A stretch of 46,142 bases of DNA from a virus, in the IMG/VR virus record IMGVR_UViG_3300028031_000005, positions 1-46,142 of that record; one strand, 5' to 3'. Made by a program: the position numbers and the translations under genes. Position 1 is the stretch's first letter, and each line of letters opens with the position of its first letter. Positions 1 to 5,461 of the stretch are shown here, one piece after another. Below the pieces are notes generated by a model. It was not told the origin of the DNA, ran no database searches, and saw nothing but the letters and a program-made list of their open reading frames with translations.

Positions 1-1
1 C

Positions 2-172
2 GAAGAGTACATGTTTCATTTTTCAGTGGCAATGAACAAGATAAGTATTGAAGCAGAAGCGTGGAACAATCTGTACGCTCTGTGTCACTCAGCAATAGAA
101 TCAGCAATAAAAGATCACAGCGCAACAAGGCTACCCATCAAAGAACTATCTGACATAGAGAAAGAGCGATGA
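2..172 (+). CDS. 3' end of an unidentified phage gene (partial)
   Basis: This is an open frame of 56 codons before the stop that enters from the left edge, so its start is missing. I do not recognise the product. The visible part is mostly helical and mixed in charge, with no membrane segment or cysteine motif, and ends in KELSDIEKER. Its TGA overlaps the ATG of the next gene, as in a translationally coupled phage operon. Confidence 0.6.
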   Translation, partial: EEYMFHFSVAMNKISIEAEAWNNLYALCHSAIESAIKDHSATRLPIKELSDIEKER

Positions 173-384
173 AGTACAACCTTATTAAGTTTAGCAACGG
201 TGAATTCGGAGTTAGGCGTTACGATCCTAAATACGGATGCAGCCAGTACTATGTCAGCGGCGTTAACTACTGGTTGGATATTCCCGATCAAAGTCGCTGC
301 TTCCTGCCAGAAAACGAAGCAAGAATAATCCTAGAAGAACTAAGAAACCCCAACAGCCCACCCACCTATGAGGTTATAGAATGA
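169..384 (+). CDS. small hypothetical protein, 71 aa
   Basis: I do not recognise the family. The product is soluble-looking and rich in Tyr and Asn, with a short beta-strand-like N-terminus (MKYNLIKFSNGEFGVRRY). The start is fixed by the 4-base ATGA overlap with the preceding gene, and the stop overlaps the next ATG in the same way, so it sits in a tightly coupled operon. It is probably an early accessory protein. Confidence 0.65.
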   Translation: MKYNLIKFSNGEFGVRRYDPKYGCSQYYVSGVNYWLDIPDQSRCFLPENEARIILEELRNPNSPPTYEVIE

Positions 385-515
385 ACATAGATAAATTTAT
401 ACCGTTTGCCTTCTTGCTGATTGGAATGGAGCTTATTTTGTTGTGGGATGGCGCGATAGAGTTTGGCGGTGTAGCGCTTATGCTGCTAGCGTATGAAATT
501 AAGCGCCACAAATGA
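381..515 (+). CDS. small membrane protein, 44 aa
   Basis: A short gene coupled at both ends by ATGA overlaps. The product begins MNIDKFIPFAFLLIGMEL and has two hydrophobic stretches (about residues 6-22 and 27-38) followed by a basic tail EIKRHK. It is probably a small inner-membrane protein. The function is unknown. Confidence 0.55.
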   Translation: MNIDKFIPFAFLLIGMELILLWDGAIEFGGVALMLLAYEIKRHK

Positions 516-706
516 CTCACGCCTTACTAGACATAGCCAGACCGCCAGAAATCGACGAAACTGTGGCACGCAGAATAATCGATGGTGCGAGCAAGTTTGA
601 AAAACATCAGATATCGAGCTACTACACAAGAGAAGCGTGTAAGCTTAAAATGAGCAAATATGAATTAATGCAGAGGCTTAAAAAACACCGGAGGATTTTA
701 GAATGA
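512..706 (+). CDS. small basic protein, 64 aa, possibly HTH-like
   Basis: I do not recognise the family. The product is helical, with a basic C-terminal half (KLKMSKYELMQRLKKHRR), and the segment YYTREACKLKMSKYELMQRL could form a helix-turn-helix. That reading is inference only. It is coupled to both neighbours by ATGA overlaps. Confidence 0.6.
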   Translation: MTHALLDIARPPEIDETVARRIIDGASKFEKHQISSYYTREACKLKMSKYELMQRLKKHRRILE

Positions 707-936
707 AACTTATGATGACGTTTTTAATATTGAATATAATATGTGCAGTTATTAACTTATATGTGGGAAATTCTGTTATTGGATTTGCTAATACTATCGC
801 CGCTTGCATTATTGGCTATATGGTATACGATCTTCGCAAAGACATAAAAGACAGGAGGCGAACGATTGAAAAAGTGTACTCTCTGTATGAGAAAAACGAT
901 TTAATTATTCTGAACAGCAAGAATATGGAAAGCTAA
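703..936 (+). CDS. small inner-membrane protein, 77 aa
   Basis: Two hydrophobic segments are visible (residues about 3-20 and 24-42), followed by a charged cytoplasmic tail beginning DLRKDIKDRRR. A GGAGG-like site (cggaggattttag) lies just upstream. The stop at 934-936 directly abuts the ATG of the zinc-finger gene. The function is unknown; small membrane proteins in this position may be exclusion or accessory factors. Confidence 0.6.
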   Translation: MKLMMTFLILNIICAVINLYVGNSVIGFANTIAACIIGYMVYDLRKDIKDRRRTIEKVYSLYEKNDLIILNSKNMES

Positions 937-1491
937 ATGAGCAGACAACTAGCCAGACTATCCATGCTAAACACCAAGCCGCAGAAGTTCAATACAATAT
1001 CAGGCGGGTTTGGTGGAATTAAGCCAGAGGATTTAGCAGGAGCCATGGCTTACGCTAAGATACACGACGACGCTAGCCGGTACATACGGGCTAAATACGT
1101 CATGTGTGGTGAGGATCAGGAGCGAGAATTAGCCAACGGCCTAATCCAAGCGGTAGCAAAAGAGTGTTTATTGCTCAAGCCATCGAACGAAAACAAACGT
1201 TTCAGGAAAGAGACACTAGACAAATTCGTGAACATGATGGTGCGCCAAGATATAAACCCAGCTAAGTGCATGCATTGCCGTGGCAAGGCTTACGATGAGT
1301 TCAGGCGCATATGTGGCAGTTGCAACGGAACCGGAAAGCAGCAACACACTCAGGTAGCCAGAGCCAACCTGTCGAACATCGACGTGAGCAACTACCAGCG
1401 CAAGTGGGCGCAGCATGAGAATGAGATAACTTCGATATTCCAGCGATGGGAGTCATTGACAGCGCGTAGATTGGCCGTGCAATTATCATGA
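937..1491 (+). CDS. zinc-finger protein, probable Q-like late antiterminator
   Basis: A 184-aa protein with one treble-cysteine module, CMHC (C111, C114) then CGSC (C126, C129), separated by 11 residues and followed by a basic C-terminal region. Phage Q-type antitermination proteins combine a Zn finger of this kind with a helical DNA/RNA polymerase-binding body, and they sit at the end of the early rightward operon just before the late genes. This gene has exactly that position. A Q protein would load on RNA polymerase at the late promoter and make it ignore terminators. The several terminators downstream (3779-3807, 3940-3968, 11622-11643) would need such a factor. The assignment rests on position, size and zinc motif, not on a clear family signature. 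A DnaJ-like Zn-finger protein of other function is the alternative. Confidence 0.6.
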   Translation: MSRQLARLSMLNTKPQKFNTISGGFGGIKPEDLAGAMAYAKIHDDASRYIRAKYVMCGEDQERELANGLIQAVAKECLLLKPSNENKRFRKETLDKFVNMMVRQDINPAKCMHCRGKAYDEFRRICGSCNGTGKQQHTQVARANLSNIDVSNYQRKWAQHENEITSIFQRWESLTARRLAVQLS

Positions 1492-1856
1492 AATATCTCG
1501 GCGATAGATTTGAATTTAAGGATGACGAAAAGAACGGCTGCTTAGTTGGTTCTGATGGCTGTCATTACGATAATAAAAAAGAGGCAATTTACTTTGCTGA
1601 GATAGGCTTGTGTGGATGTGGAAATCCAGAGGACGTACATAAATTCCTGTTGGATTGCATGAAAGCAACAGATGGAAATATTATTGACTACAAAAAAGTA
1701 TCTAAATTGATATCAGACAATCCAGACACCGTTACACAATTTGTTTTGCATTTTCTCGATAGCATAAGTTTTACAGAGCATGGCAGTTCTGTTTACGGGT
1801 CGTGGCTTACCGATCTTGGCAAGCAAGCGATTGAGATAGGCTCGATTAATGAATAA
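1488..1856 (+). CDS. hypothetical protein, 122 aa
   Basis: I do not recognise the product. It begins MKYLGDRFEFKDDEKNGC, contains a small cysteine cluster (GLCGCGNPEDV), and has a helical middle part ending in SWLTDLGKQAIEIGS. It is coupled by ATGA to the Q-like gene and is the last gene before the promoter that opens the anti-defence locus. Confidence 0.65.
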   Translation: MKYLGDRFEFKDDEKNGCLVGSDGCHYDNKKEAIYFAEIGLCGCGNPEDVHKFLLDCMKATDGNIIDYKKVSKLISDNPDTVTQFVLHFLDSISFTEHGSSVYGSWLTDLGKQAIEIGSINE

Positions 1857-1903
1857 CCATTTTCCCGATGCTGGCAATATAGTCTGCGATTAATTTCAAA
1901 TAA

Positions 1904-1936
1904 CGCTTGACACTGTACGTTATAAGCGTATACTTA
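1904..1936 (+). promoter_or_regulatory. promoter/operator copy 1 of the anti-defence locus
   Basis: A consensus -35 TTGACA (1907-1912) lies 16 bases before -10 TATACT (1929-1934). The spacer holds an inverted repeat, TACG at 1916-1919 and CGTA at 1927-1930. The 33-base block is repeated at 2989-3021 with 31 of 33 bases identical, so the same regulator should bind both. It drives the genes from 1968. Confidence 0.85.
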
Positions 1937-1967
1937 CTACATCAAGTTAATCAATGAGCAAGTAAGA

Positions 1968-2231
1968 ATGAAAGCAATGAAAGCCCCAATAAAGCTAAGC
2001 ATCACAATTAAGCGACCGAATGGTGTGATTGAAACATCAACCCACCCAAAACTGAAATATATCAGCGATGAGTCATTTGCAGTTATGCGAGCAGCTACGC
2101 TTGAGGCCGGTTTTGGTGAATGTTTAAGCTATGAGGTTACGTATGAAACAGTACGTGGCATGAGTAAGCGAGAAATGATGGGAGCTGGCGTTGATAGAAC
2201 TGTTGAGAATATGTCGAGAATGGGAGAGTAG
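1968..2231 (+). CDS. hypothetical protein, 87 aa; candidate anti-defence gene
   Basis: First gene of the operon controlled by the promoter/operator at 1904-1936. I do not recognise the product. It starts MKAMKAPIKLSITIKRP, looks like a small alpha/beta protein, and its C-terminal half is basic and Met-rich. Size and setting (promoter, inverted-repeat operator, HTH gene at the end of the operon, AcrIF11 homologue next door) match known anti-CRISPR loci, so an anti-CRISPR or other anti-defence role is a reasonable inference but is not shown by the protein itself. The ATG at 1968 is preceded only by a weak purine tract (gcaagtaaga). Confidence 0.65.
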   Translation: MKAMKAPIKLSITIKRPNGVIETSTHPKLKYISDESFAVMRAATLEAGFGECLSYEVTYETVRGMSKREMMGAGVDRTVENMSRMGE

Positions 2232-2234
2232 GAT

Positions 2235-2585
2235 ATGATCGCACTAAAACAACAAGTGAAAATTTATAAAATTGTGTGTGCCAGAAACATATCAATCCAC
2301 GATCAAGGAGCAGGATATAGCCTTAATCCGTGGGGCAGCAATACAACGGAAATTGAAGGGTATGACGATGGTGGTATGTTATACGACTTAGAGGATGGGT
2401 ATACGTTGAGCGCAACAAAGTACGGCGATAGAGCTATATATGACGTAGATCAAAATCATTGCGATATTGTTATTCACTGTTCTGGTAGGCCGCAGTTGGT
2501 ATCAGCAACCGACAAAATGCCAGTATTAAAACAAAACAGATCGGACTTAACGGGTCGCTTTTTAATCAATAGAACAGAGGTTTAA
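2235..2585 (+). CDS. hypothetical protein, 116 aa; candidate anti-defence gene
   Basis: Second gene of the same operon, 3 bases after the previous stop, with a good ribosome site (gagagtaggat). I do not recognise the family. The product is mildly acidic, rich in Asp, Gly and Tyr, with no membrane segment, and appears mostly beta-stranded. Acidic beta proteins of this size are frequent among anti-CRISPR and DNA-mimic proteins, but that is context only. The last codons precede the next small gene by one base. Confidence 0.65.
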   Translation: MIALKQQVKIYKIVCARNISIHDQGAGYSLNPWGSNTTEIEGYDDGGMLYDLEDGYTLSATKYGDRAIYDVDQNHCDIVIHCSGRPQLVSATDKMPVLKQNRSDLTGRFLINRTEV

Positions 2586-2586
2586 T

Positions 2587-2745
2587 ATGACAATCCAAGA
2601 AGCAAATAAATTTAAAAGAGGAATTGACAGAAAGCTGAGAGTTGAGGGTGTGTTACGACTACAGAGAGAAAAAGCCGAGAAAACTCTAGCAAGATGCGTT
2701 ATGGGTGGCATGATGGTCGAGGCGTTTAGGGTGCTTTACACATAA
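2587..2745 (+). CDS. very small basic protein, 52 aa; candidate anti-defence gene
   Basis: An open frame beginning MTIQEANKFKRGIDRK and ending in FRVLYT, coded between two better-defined genes with one-base spacings on both sides. It is strongly basic and helical. An SD-like agagg precedes the ATG. The tight fit between neighbours supports it as a real gene. No family is recognised. It belongs to the operon that ends with the Aca-like regulator. Confidence 0.55.
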   Translation: MTIQEANKFKRGIDRKLRVEGVLRLQREKAEKTLARCVMGGMMVEAFRVLYT

Positions 2746-2746
2746 T

Positions 2747-2995
2747 ATGAAACCACAACAACTAAAGAAAATACGCGAATCGTTCGACATGTCTCAAGCT
2801 GATTGGGCGGAGTTCACCGGATGCAATAAACGAACTATTCAGAATGTTGAGCAGGGTCGGACAAAGGCGAGTGACGCTTATTGCTCACTACTTAGGTTGT
2901 TGGTGATGGTTAGTGAGCATTCACCGCTGTTGATAATAGCTATGCGCATGCAGCGACAAGAAACTAATTTAAAAGATAACACTATTATCGCTTGA
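2747..2995 (+). CDS. XRE-type HTH regulator, Aca-like (anti-CRISPR-associated)
   Basis: An 82-aa protein with a Cro/CI-type helix-turn-helix at residues about 4-50 (KIRESFDMSQADWAEFTG, then RTIQNVEQGRTKAS), like the small HTH proteins Aca1-3 that repress acr operons. It is the last gene of the operon starting at 1968, and its stop codon (2993-2995) lies inside the -35 box of the promoter for the AcrIF11 homologue. The two promoters flanking it carry the same inverted repeat. The most economical reading is that it binds both operators and shuts down its own operon and the acr gene after the first burst of expression. HTH fold: clear. Aca role: inference from context. Confidence 0.8.
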   Translation: MKPQQLKKIRESFDMSQADWAEFTGCNKRTIQNVEQGRTKASDAYCSLLRLLVMVSEHSPLLIIAMRMQRQETNLKDNTIIA

Positions 2996-3021
2996 CACTG
3001 TACGCCATAAGCGTATACTTA
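2989..3021 (+). promoter_or_regulatory. promoter/operator copy 2, upstream of the AcrIF11 homologue
   Basis: TTGACA (2992-2997), 16-base spacer, TATACT (3014-3019). The spacer contains a perfect inverted repeat, TACGC (3001-3005) and GCGTA (3011-3015), around CATAA. It matches copy 1 at 31 of 33 positions. The ATG at 3026 is seven bases after the -10, so transcription should begin at or next to the start codon. Confidence 0.88.
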
Positions 3022-3025
3022 GCCC

Positions 3026-3445
3026 ATGAAATTAATACATACAAGCCCAGCAGAAATAACAGAGATATCAAACACAGGACTTTTTGGAGATTGCTTGTTT
3101 TTCTCAGCAAGCGAATACTCAATGGGTAGCGTTGAGGCTGTGTATAACATTGATATTCAAGGTGAAAAAATAATCGAAGTAGAAGATTTGGAAGACGATG
3201 AGACCGTAGACCACATATCCAGTGTTCTGAGCGTTAGCAAGGATGATGCGATAGACTTACTTTGTGGCGACGAGCAAGCCGGAGTGTTAACTGGTGACTT
3301 TGAAGATGATTGGTTCATTCAAGCTCAACAGGGTTATGTAGCAAAAAAGATGGGCTATGAAGCGGTTTTATCTAACGATGAGCAGGGTGCAGTTTACATA
3401 GTGCCAATGTTCGGTAGAGAATCAGACTTAGTTCGGGTGGCTTAA
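3026..3445 (+). CDS. acrIF11: AcrIF11-family anti-CRISPR (ADP-ribosyltransferase of Cas8f)
   Basis: A 139-aa acidic protein. From memory of the Pseudomonas aeruginosa AcrIF11 sequence, the match runs the full length: an N-terminal IHTSPAEIT block (residues 4-12), FG..LFFSASEYSM (20-33), a YNIDI strand, WFIQAQ and AKKMGY (96-111), then the most conserved part, NDEQGAVY and MFGRESDLVRV (117-138). AcrIF11 uses NAD to ADP-ribosylate Cas8f in the type I-F Csy complex, which blocks PAM recognition. His5, the Tyr31 region and Glu119 are the likely NAD-binding and catalytic positions (inference from ADP-ribosyltransferase folds). The gene has its own promoter with an Aca-type operator, no Shine-Dalgarno and a predicted leaderless mRNA, which suits rapid expression on infection. 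A hairpin follows at 3495-3525. Confidence 0.88.
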   Translation: MKLIHTSPAEITEISNTGLFGDCLFFSASEYSMGSVEAVYNIDIQGEKIIEVEDLEDDETVDHISSVLSVSKDDAIDLLCGDEQAGVLTGDFEDDWFIQAQQGYVAKKMGYEAVLSNDEQGAVYIVPMFGRESDLVRVA

Positions 3446-3494
3446 CAATAAGTCAGAGATAAAGTTTTAATAAGCTTTGGCATACTAAGCCCTA

Positions 3495-3530
3495 CCCCAG
3501 TGGGGCGCTGACGAATAGACTGGGGATTTA
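3495..3530 (+). terminator. hairpin after the acr gene, possible terminator
   Basis: CCCCAGT (3495-3501) is complementary to ACTGGGG (3519-3525), followed by ATTTATTT. An alternative local hairpin, CCCC-AGT-GGGG, uses the same 5' arm. The T-run is imperfect, so termination strength is uncertain. Confidence 0.45.
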
Positions 3531-3543
3531 TTTCAAAAACCAC

Positions 3544-3571
3544 TTGCCTTAACGCATAGTTTTGGTATAGT
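3544..3571 (+). promoter_or_regulatory. promoter for the structured RNA
   Basis: -35 TTGCCT (3544-3549), 16-base spacer, -10 TATAGT (3566-3571). Predicted start is at about 3578, just before the first helix of the RNA. No open reading frame of note follows before the terminator at 3779-3807. Confidence 0.55.
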
Positions 3572-3577
3572 AAATAT

Positions 3578-3807
3578 CTAGTGTGGCGAGTTGTCACAAA
3601 TAAACACTACGCCTGATGATTCCGTTGGGATGAAATACAAATGTATAGCGTAGGTCTACTAGGTTGGATGTCAGTAGAACAAGGCCAGCACTTAGCTGTA
3701 AACATATTCGATGAGTGTTTTTATAGCTAAGGCGGAACAAGCTGGTGAGGTATTCCGGTACGAAGTCAACCAAACAAGCCCAGTTCGTTAATTCGAGCTG
3801 GGTTTTT
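3578..3807 (+). ncRNA. structured non-coding RNA, about 230 nt
   Basis: This stretch lacks a credible coding frame and is framed by a promoter (3544-3571) and a strong intrinsic terminator. Perfect helices can be read by eye: TAGTGT 3579-3584 with ACACTA 3604-3609; CTACGC 3607-3612 with GCGTAG 3648-3653, enclosing ATAC/GTAT 3635-3646; TCTACT 3655-3660 with AGTAGA 3673-3678; CCAGC 3685-3689 with GCTGG 3741-3745, enclosing CTTAGCT 3691-3697 with AGCTAAG 3725-3731. The first two helices share bases and so exclude each other, which would allow a switch. I recognise no known RNA family. Its place between the acr gene and the late genes makes a regulatory RNA or leader for late transcription possible. 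Confidence 0.6.
3779..3807 (+). terminator. intrinsic terminator of the structured RNA
   Basis: CCCAGTTCG (3779-3787) pairs with CGAGCTGGG (3794-3802), nine pairs with one wobble, around a TTAATT loop, followed by five T residues. A textbook Rho-independent terminator. Confidence 0.9.
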
Positions 3808-3912
3808 ACAAAGTTTGAAAGTTTCTGGCAGATAACTGTGCTGCTTCGAAAGCGTGTAGGGTTTCAGTAGATCGCTGATAGCGAGAAAATATAGTCCGTA
3901 AGTGTCTTTAAA

Positions 3913-3936
3913 GCTGGTTCGAATCCAGCCTGCACC
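3913..3936 (+). other. tRNA T-arm-like hairpin with acceptor-like 3' strand
   Basis: GCTGG-TTCGAAT-CCAGC (3913-3929) has the stem and loop of a tRNA T-arm, including the GTTCGAATC core, and is followed by CTGCACC, which looks like an acceptor 3' strand. Upstream, a GTGTAGG segment (about 3854-3860) could pair with CCTGCAC, and TCAG/CTGA could form a D-like stem. I find no anticodon arm. It is therefore a tRNA relic or tRNA mimic rather than a working tRNA. The terminator at 3940-3968 follows directly. Confidence 0.45.
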
Positions 3937-3939
3937 TAG

Positions 3940-3968
3940 ACCCGCATCCTAATCGGTGTGGGTTTTTT
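3940..3968 (+). terminator. intrinsic terminator before the Panacea gene
   Basis: CCCGCATC (3941-3948) pairs with GGTGTGGG (3955-3962), with two wobbles and a closing A-T pair, followed by six T residues. It isolates the T-arm-like element from the next promoter. Confidence 0.85.
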
Positions 3969-3979
3969 ACGTTAAACTG

Positions 3980-3988
3980 TGCTATAAT
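3980..3988 (+). promoter_or_regulatory. extended -10 promoter of the Panacea gene
   Basis: TGC-TATAAT (3980-3988) is a perfect extended -10. No good -35 is seen, which is usual for this class. The ATG at 3995 is seven bases downstream of the -10, so the transcript should be leaderless. Confidence 0.7.
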
Positions 3989-3994
3989 ACAGGC

Positions 3995-4468
3995 ATGAAA
4001 TATGATGTAATAACCGTTGCAGATAGAATTCTCAAAACAGCTAAACTAAAGAGTGCCGCATTAACTCCATTACAGCTTATGAAGTTAGTTTATATCGCTC
4101 ATGGTTGGCATTTAGCTCTTTTTGATTCTGATTTGTTTTCTAACAAAATAGAAGCGTGGAAGTATGGCCCAGTAATTCCTGACTTGTATCACGCTACTAA
4201 AAGCTTTGGTCGTAGCCCGATACCACTTAACATAATATCTGATGATCCTGCTGGCGTTGATGATCTTGATCGCGCGTTCCTTGACGATGTGTATGAAAAA
4301 TATGGTCACTTAACTGGAATTCAATTATCTTCATTGACACACCAAGCTGGTACTCCTTGGGATCAAGTATATGAAGATGGCGTACGCAGCAAAGAAATTA
4401 GTGATTCTTTGCTTAACCACCACTACAAGGGATTGCTAAATGATCATGATCTTGCCACAGCGGCCTAA
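3995..4468 (+). CDS. Panacea/SocA-like domain protein (DUF4065, GepA type)
   Basis: A 157-aa protein starting MKYDVITVADRILK. The segment LTPLQLMKLVYIAHGWHL followed by IEAWKYGPVIPDLYHA is the signature of the Panacea/SocA family (phage-associated GepA). These proteins act as antitoxins, or as adaptors that bring toxins to ClpXP, in several toxin-antitoxin systems; phages also carry them alone. The longer frame from 3956 is rejected because it would run through the terminator and promoter, and the ATG at 3995 sits exactly seven bases after the -10. The stop overlaps the start of the next small gene, which would be the expected place of a cognate partner. Confidence 0.85.
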   Translation: MKYDVITVADRILKTAKLKSAALTPLQLMKLVYIAHGWHLALFDSDLFSNKIEAWKYGPVIPDLYHATKSFGRSPIPLNIISDDPAGVDDLDRAFLDDVYEKYGHLTGIQLSSLTHQAGTPWDQVYEDGVRSKEISDSLLNHHYKGLLNDHDLATAA

Positions 4469-4665
4469 TGATGAAATCATCAGATGAAATGATTGAGACA
4501 ATCGGCAATAATGAGAAAACTATCTCTAGGTTAGAGGACTCAGGTCACGAGTGTTCATTTCTAAGAGAGAATCTAGCCAAACAGATTCATTGCGCAGAGC
4601 AAACGCTTATAATGGAAATGTCTTTCTCCAATTCATTTGGTAGACAAAACATTGTGATGCATTAA
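4468..4665 (+). CDS. hypothetical protein, 65 aa, coupled to the Panacea gene
   Basis: It overlaps the Panacea stop by one base, so it is translated from the same message. The product (MMKSSDEMIETIGNNEKTIS at the start) is helical with a possible coiled coil at residues 5-48 and two cysteines. No toxin family is recognised. Because Panacea antitoxins pair with unrelated toxins, it could be the partner, but it has no visible nuclease or membrane motif. Confidence 0.6.
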   Translation: MMKSSDEMIETIGNNEKTISRLEDSGHECSFLRENLAKQIHCAEQTLIMEMSFSNSFGRQNIVMH

Positions 4666-4730
4666 ATTATAGCTATTTGTCATGTCAGGATTAACGAACC
4701 GATCAGTAACTTTAATAACGAGGTAAAACT

Positions 4731-4907
4731 ATGGTTGGAAGCTTGCTAAAAGCTGTTGTAGGTGTCGCTGTTGATCTGCCGGTGTCCGTAGTAAAGGATG
4801 TTGCGACGCTGGGAGGCGAGTTAACAGGCGATGATAGCGCGATAGTTGAGAGCTTAGATAACATTGGTCAGAACTTGAATAATGCGGTCGATCCAGACAA
4901 AGACTAA
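4731..4907 (+). CDS. small protein, 58 aa, hydrophobic N-terminus
   Basis: An open frame beginning MVGSLLKAVVGVAVDLPVSV, with a ribosome site (cgaggtaaa). The N-terminal half is amphipathic and Val-rich, like a short membrane-associated helix; the C-terminal half is acidic (LTGDDSAIVESLDN). Similar short Val/Gly-rich proteins are common near phage terminase genes. The function is unknown. Confidence 0.6.
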   Translation: MVGSLLKAVVGVAVDLPVSVVKDVATLGGELTGDDSAIVESLDNIGQNLNNAVDPDKD

Positions 4908-4921
4908 ATTGAGGATAAGCA

Positions 4922-5104
4922 ATGAGCGAAGTAATCAATAGAATTGTATCCACTTCCTATGATGAAGACGGTGACGAACAGTATTTAATTACAGGAAAGC
5001 ATACGATAGCTGATATAGCTCGCTGGATTGTAGAAAACAACTGGCATGATGAAATCCTTTTTATGATCGATGAAGAAGTACAGAAAAATAAGGAAACTAA
5101 ATAA
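4922..5104 (+). CDS. small acidic protein, 60 aa
   Basis: I do not recognise the family. It has a strong ribosome site (ttgaggataagca) and an acidic product with one predicted helix (HTIADIARWIVENN). Its stop overlaps the next ATG by one base. Confidence 0.6.
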   Translation: MSEVINRIVSTSYDEDGDEQYLITGKHTIADIARWIVENNWHDEILFMIDEEVQKNKETK

Positions 5105-5277
5105 TGAACATTAAAAATAGCGTTGGAATCAAAGACGACAATTATGGCTTGATTGATTACGATGCATTGTGGATAAAGGCAAATACCATAGGAAAGTTTT
5201 TCACTATGTCTGTAGCTCAAATGGTGAGCAACGCTATAAAAGATCAAGACCTGATTGAGGGTTGGGAAGTGAGATGA
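5104..5277 (+). CDS. hypothetical protein, 57 aa
   Basis: A short gene that overlaps the previous stop (TAATG). The product starts MNIKNSVGIKDDNYGLIDYD and has no recognised motif. It is probably co-translated with the gene before it. Confidence 0.55.
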   Translation: MNIKNSVGIKDDNYGLIDYDALWIKANTIGKFFTMSVAQMVSNAIKDQDLIEGWEVR

Positions 5278-5305
5278 TCAAATCAGTTGCGCACGGGGAG
5301 TACAG

Positions 5306-5461
5306 TTGAGTAATCCAATCCATAGAAAGATGCAATCACTCAGGGGTGAGATATACATCATCACGAGGAAGAAAGTCGAAGAAATATTATCTGATAATGT
5401 AGATTATGCGAAGCTTAGTGATAAACCAGCCAAGCACAGAACTAGTTTATCAGACAAATGA
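5306..5461 (+). CDS. small basic protein, 51 aa, TTG start
   Basis: The frame has no ATG at its head. TTG at 5306 is preceded by a strong GGGGAG site seven bases upstream, and the stop overlaps the ATG of the Ntn-hydrolase gene (ATGA), so it looks translated. The product is basic (IHRKMQSLRGEIYIITRKK). The function is unknown. Confidence 0.5.
   Translation: MSNPIHRKMQSLRGEIYIITRKKVEEILSDNVDYAKLSDKPAKHRTSLSDK

Noticed and set aside
3578-3807. Possible CRISPR-repeat mimic (anti-CRISPR RNA) for type I-F
   Set aside because: Only GCTAAG near 3726-3731 recalls the 3' part of type I-F repeats. The hairpin and the rest do not match, so there is no real support.
3870-3910. Group I intron (S-like element AATATAGTCC near 3888-3898)
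   Set aside because: A matching R element (GACTA-type P7 partner) is not found nearby, and no split gene is evident. A 10-base match is not enough.
3956-3994. Upstream start of the Panacea gene
   Set aside because: The added 13 residues would run through the terminator stem and the -10 box, and the ATG at 3995 matches the promoter.
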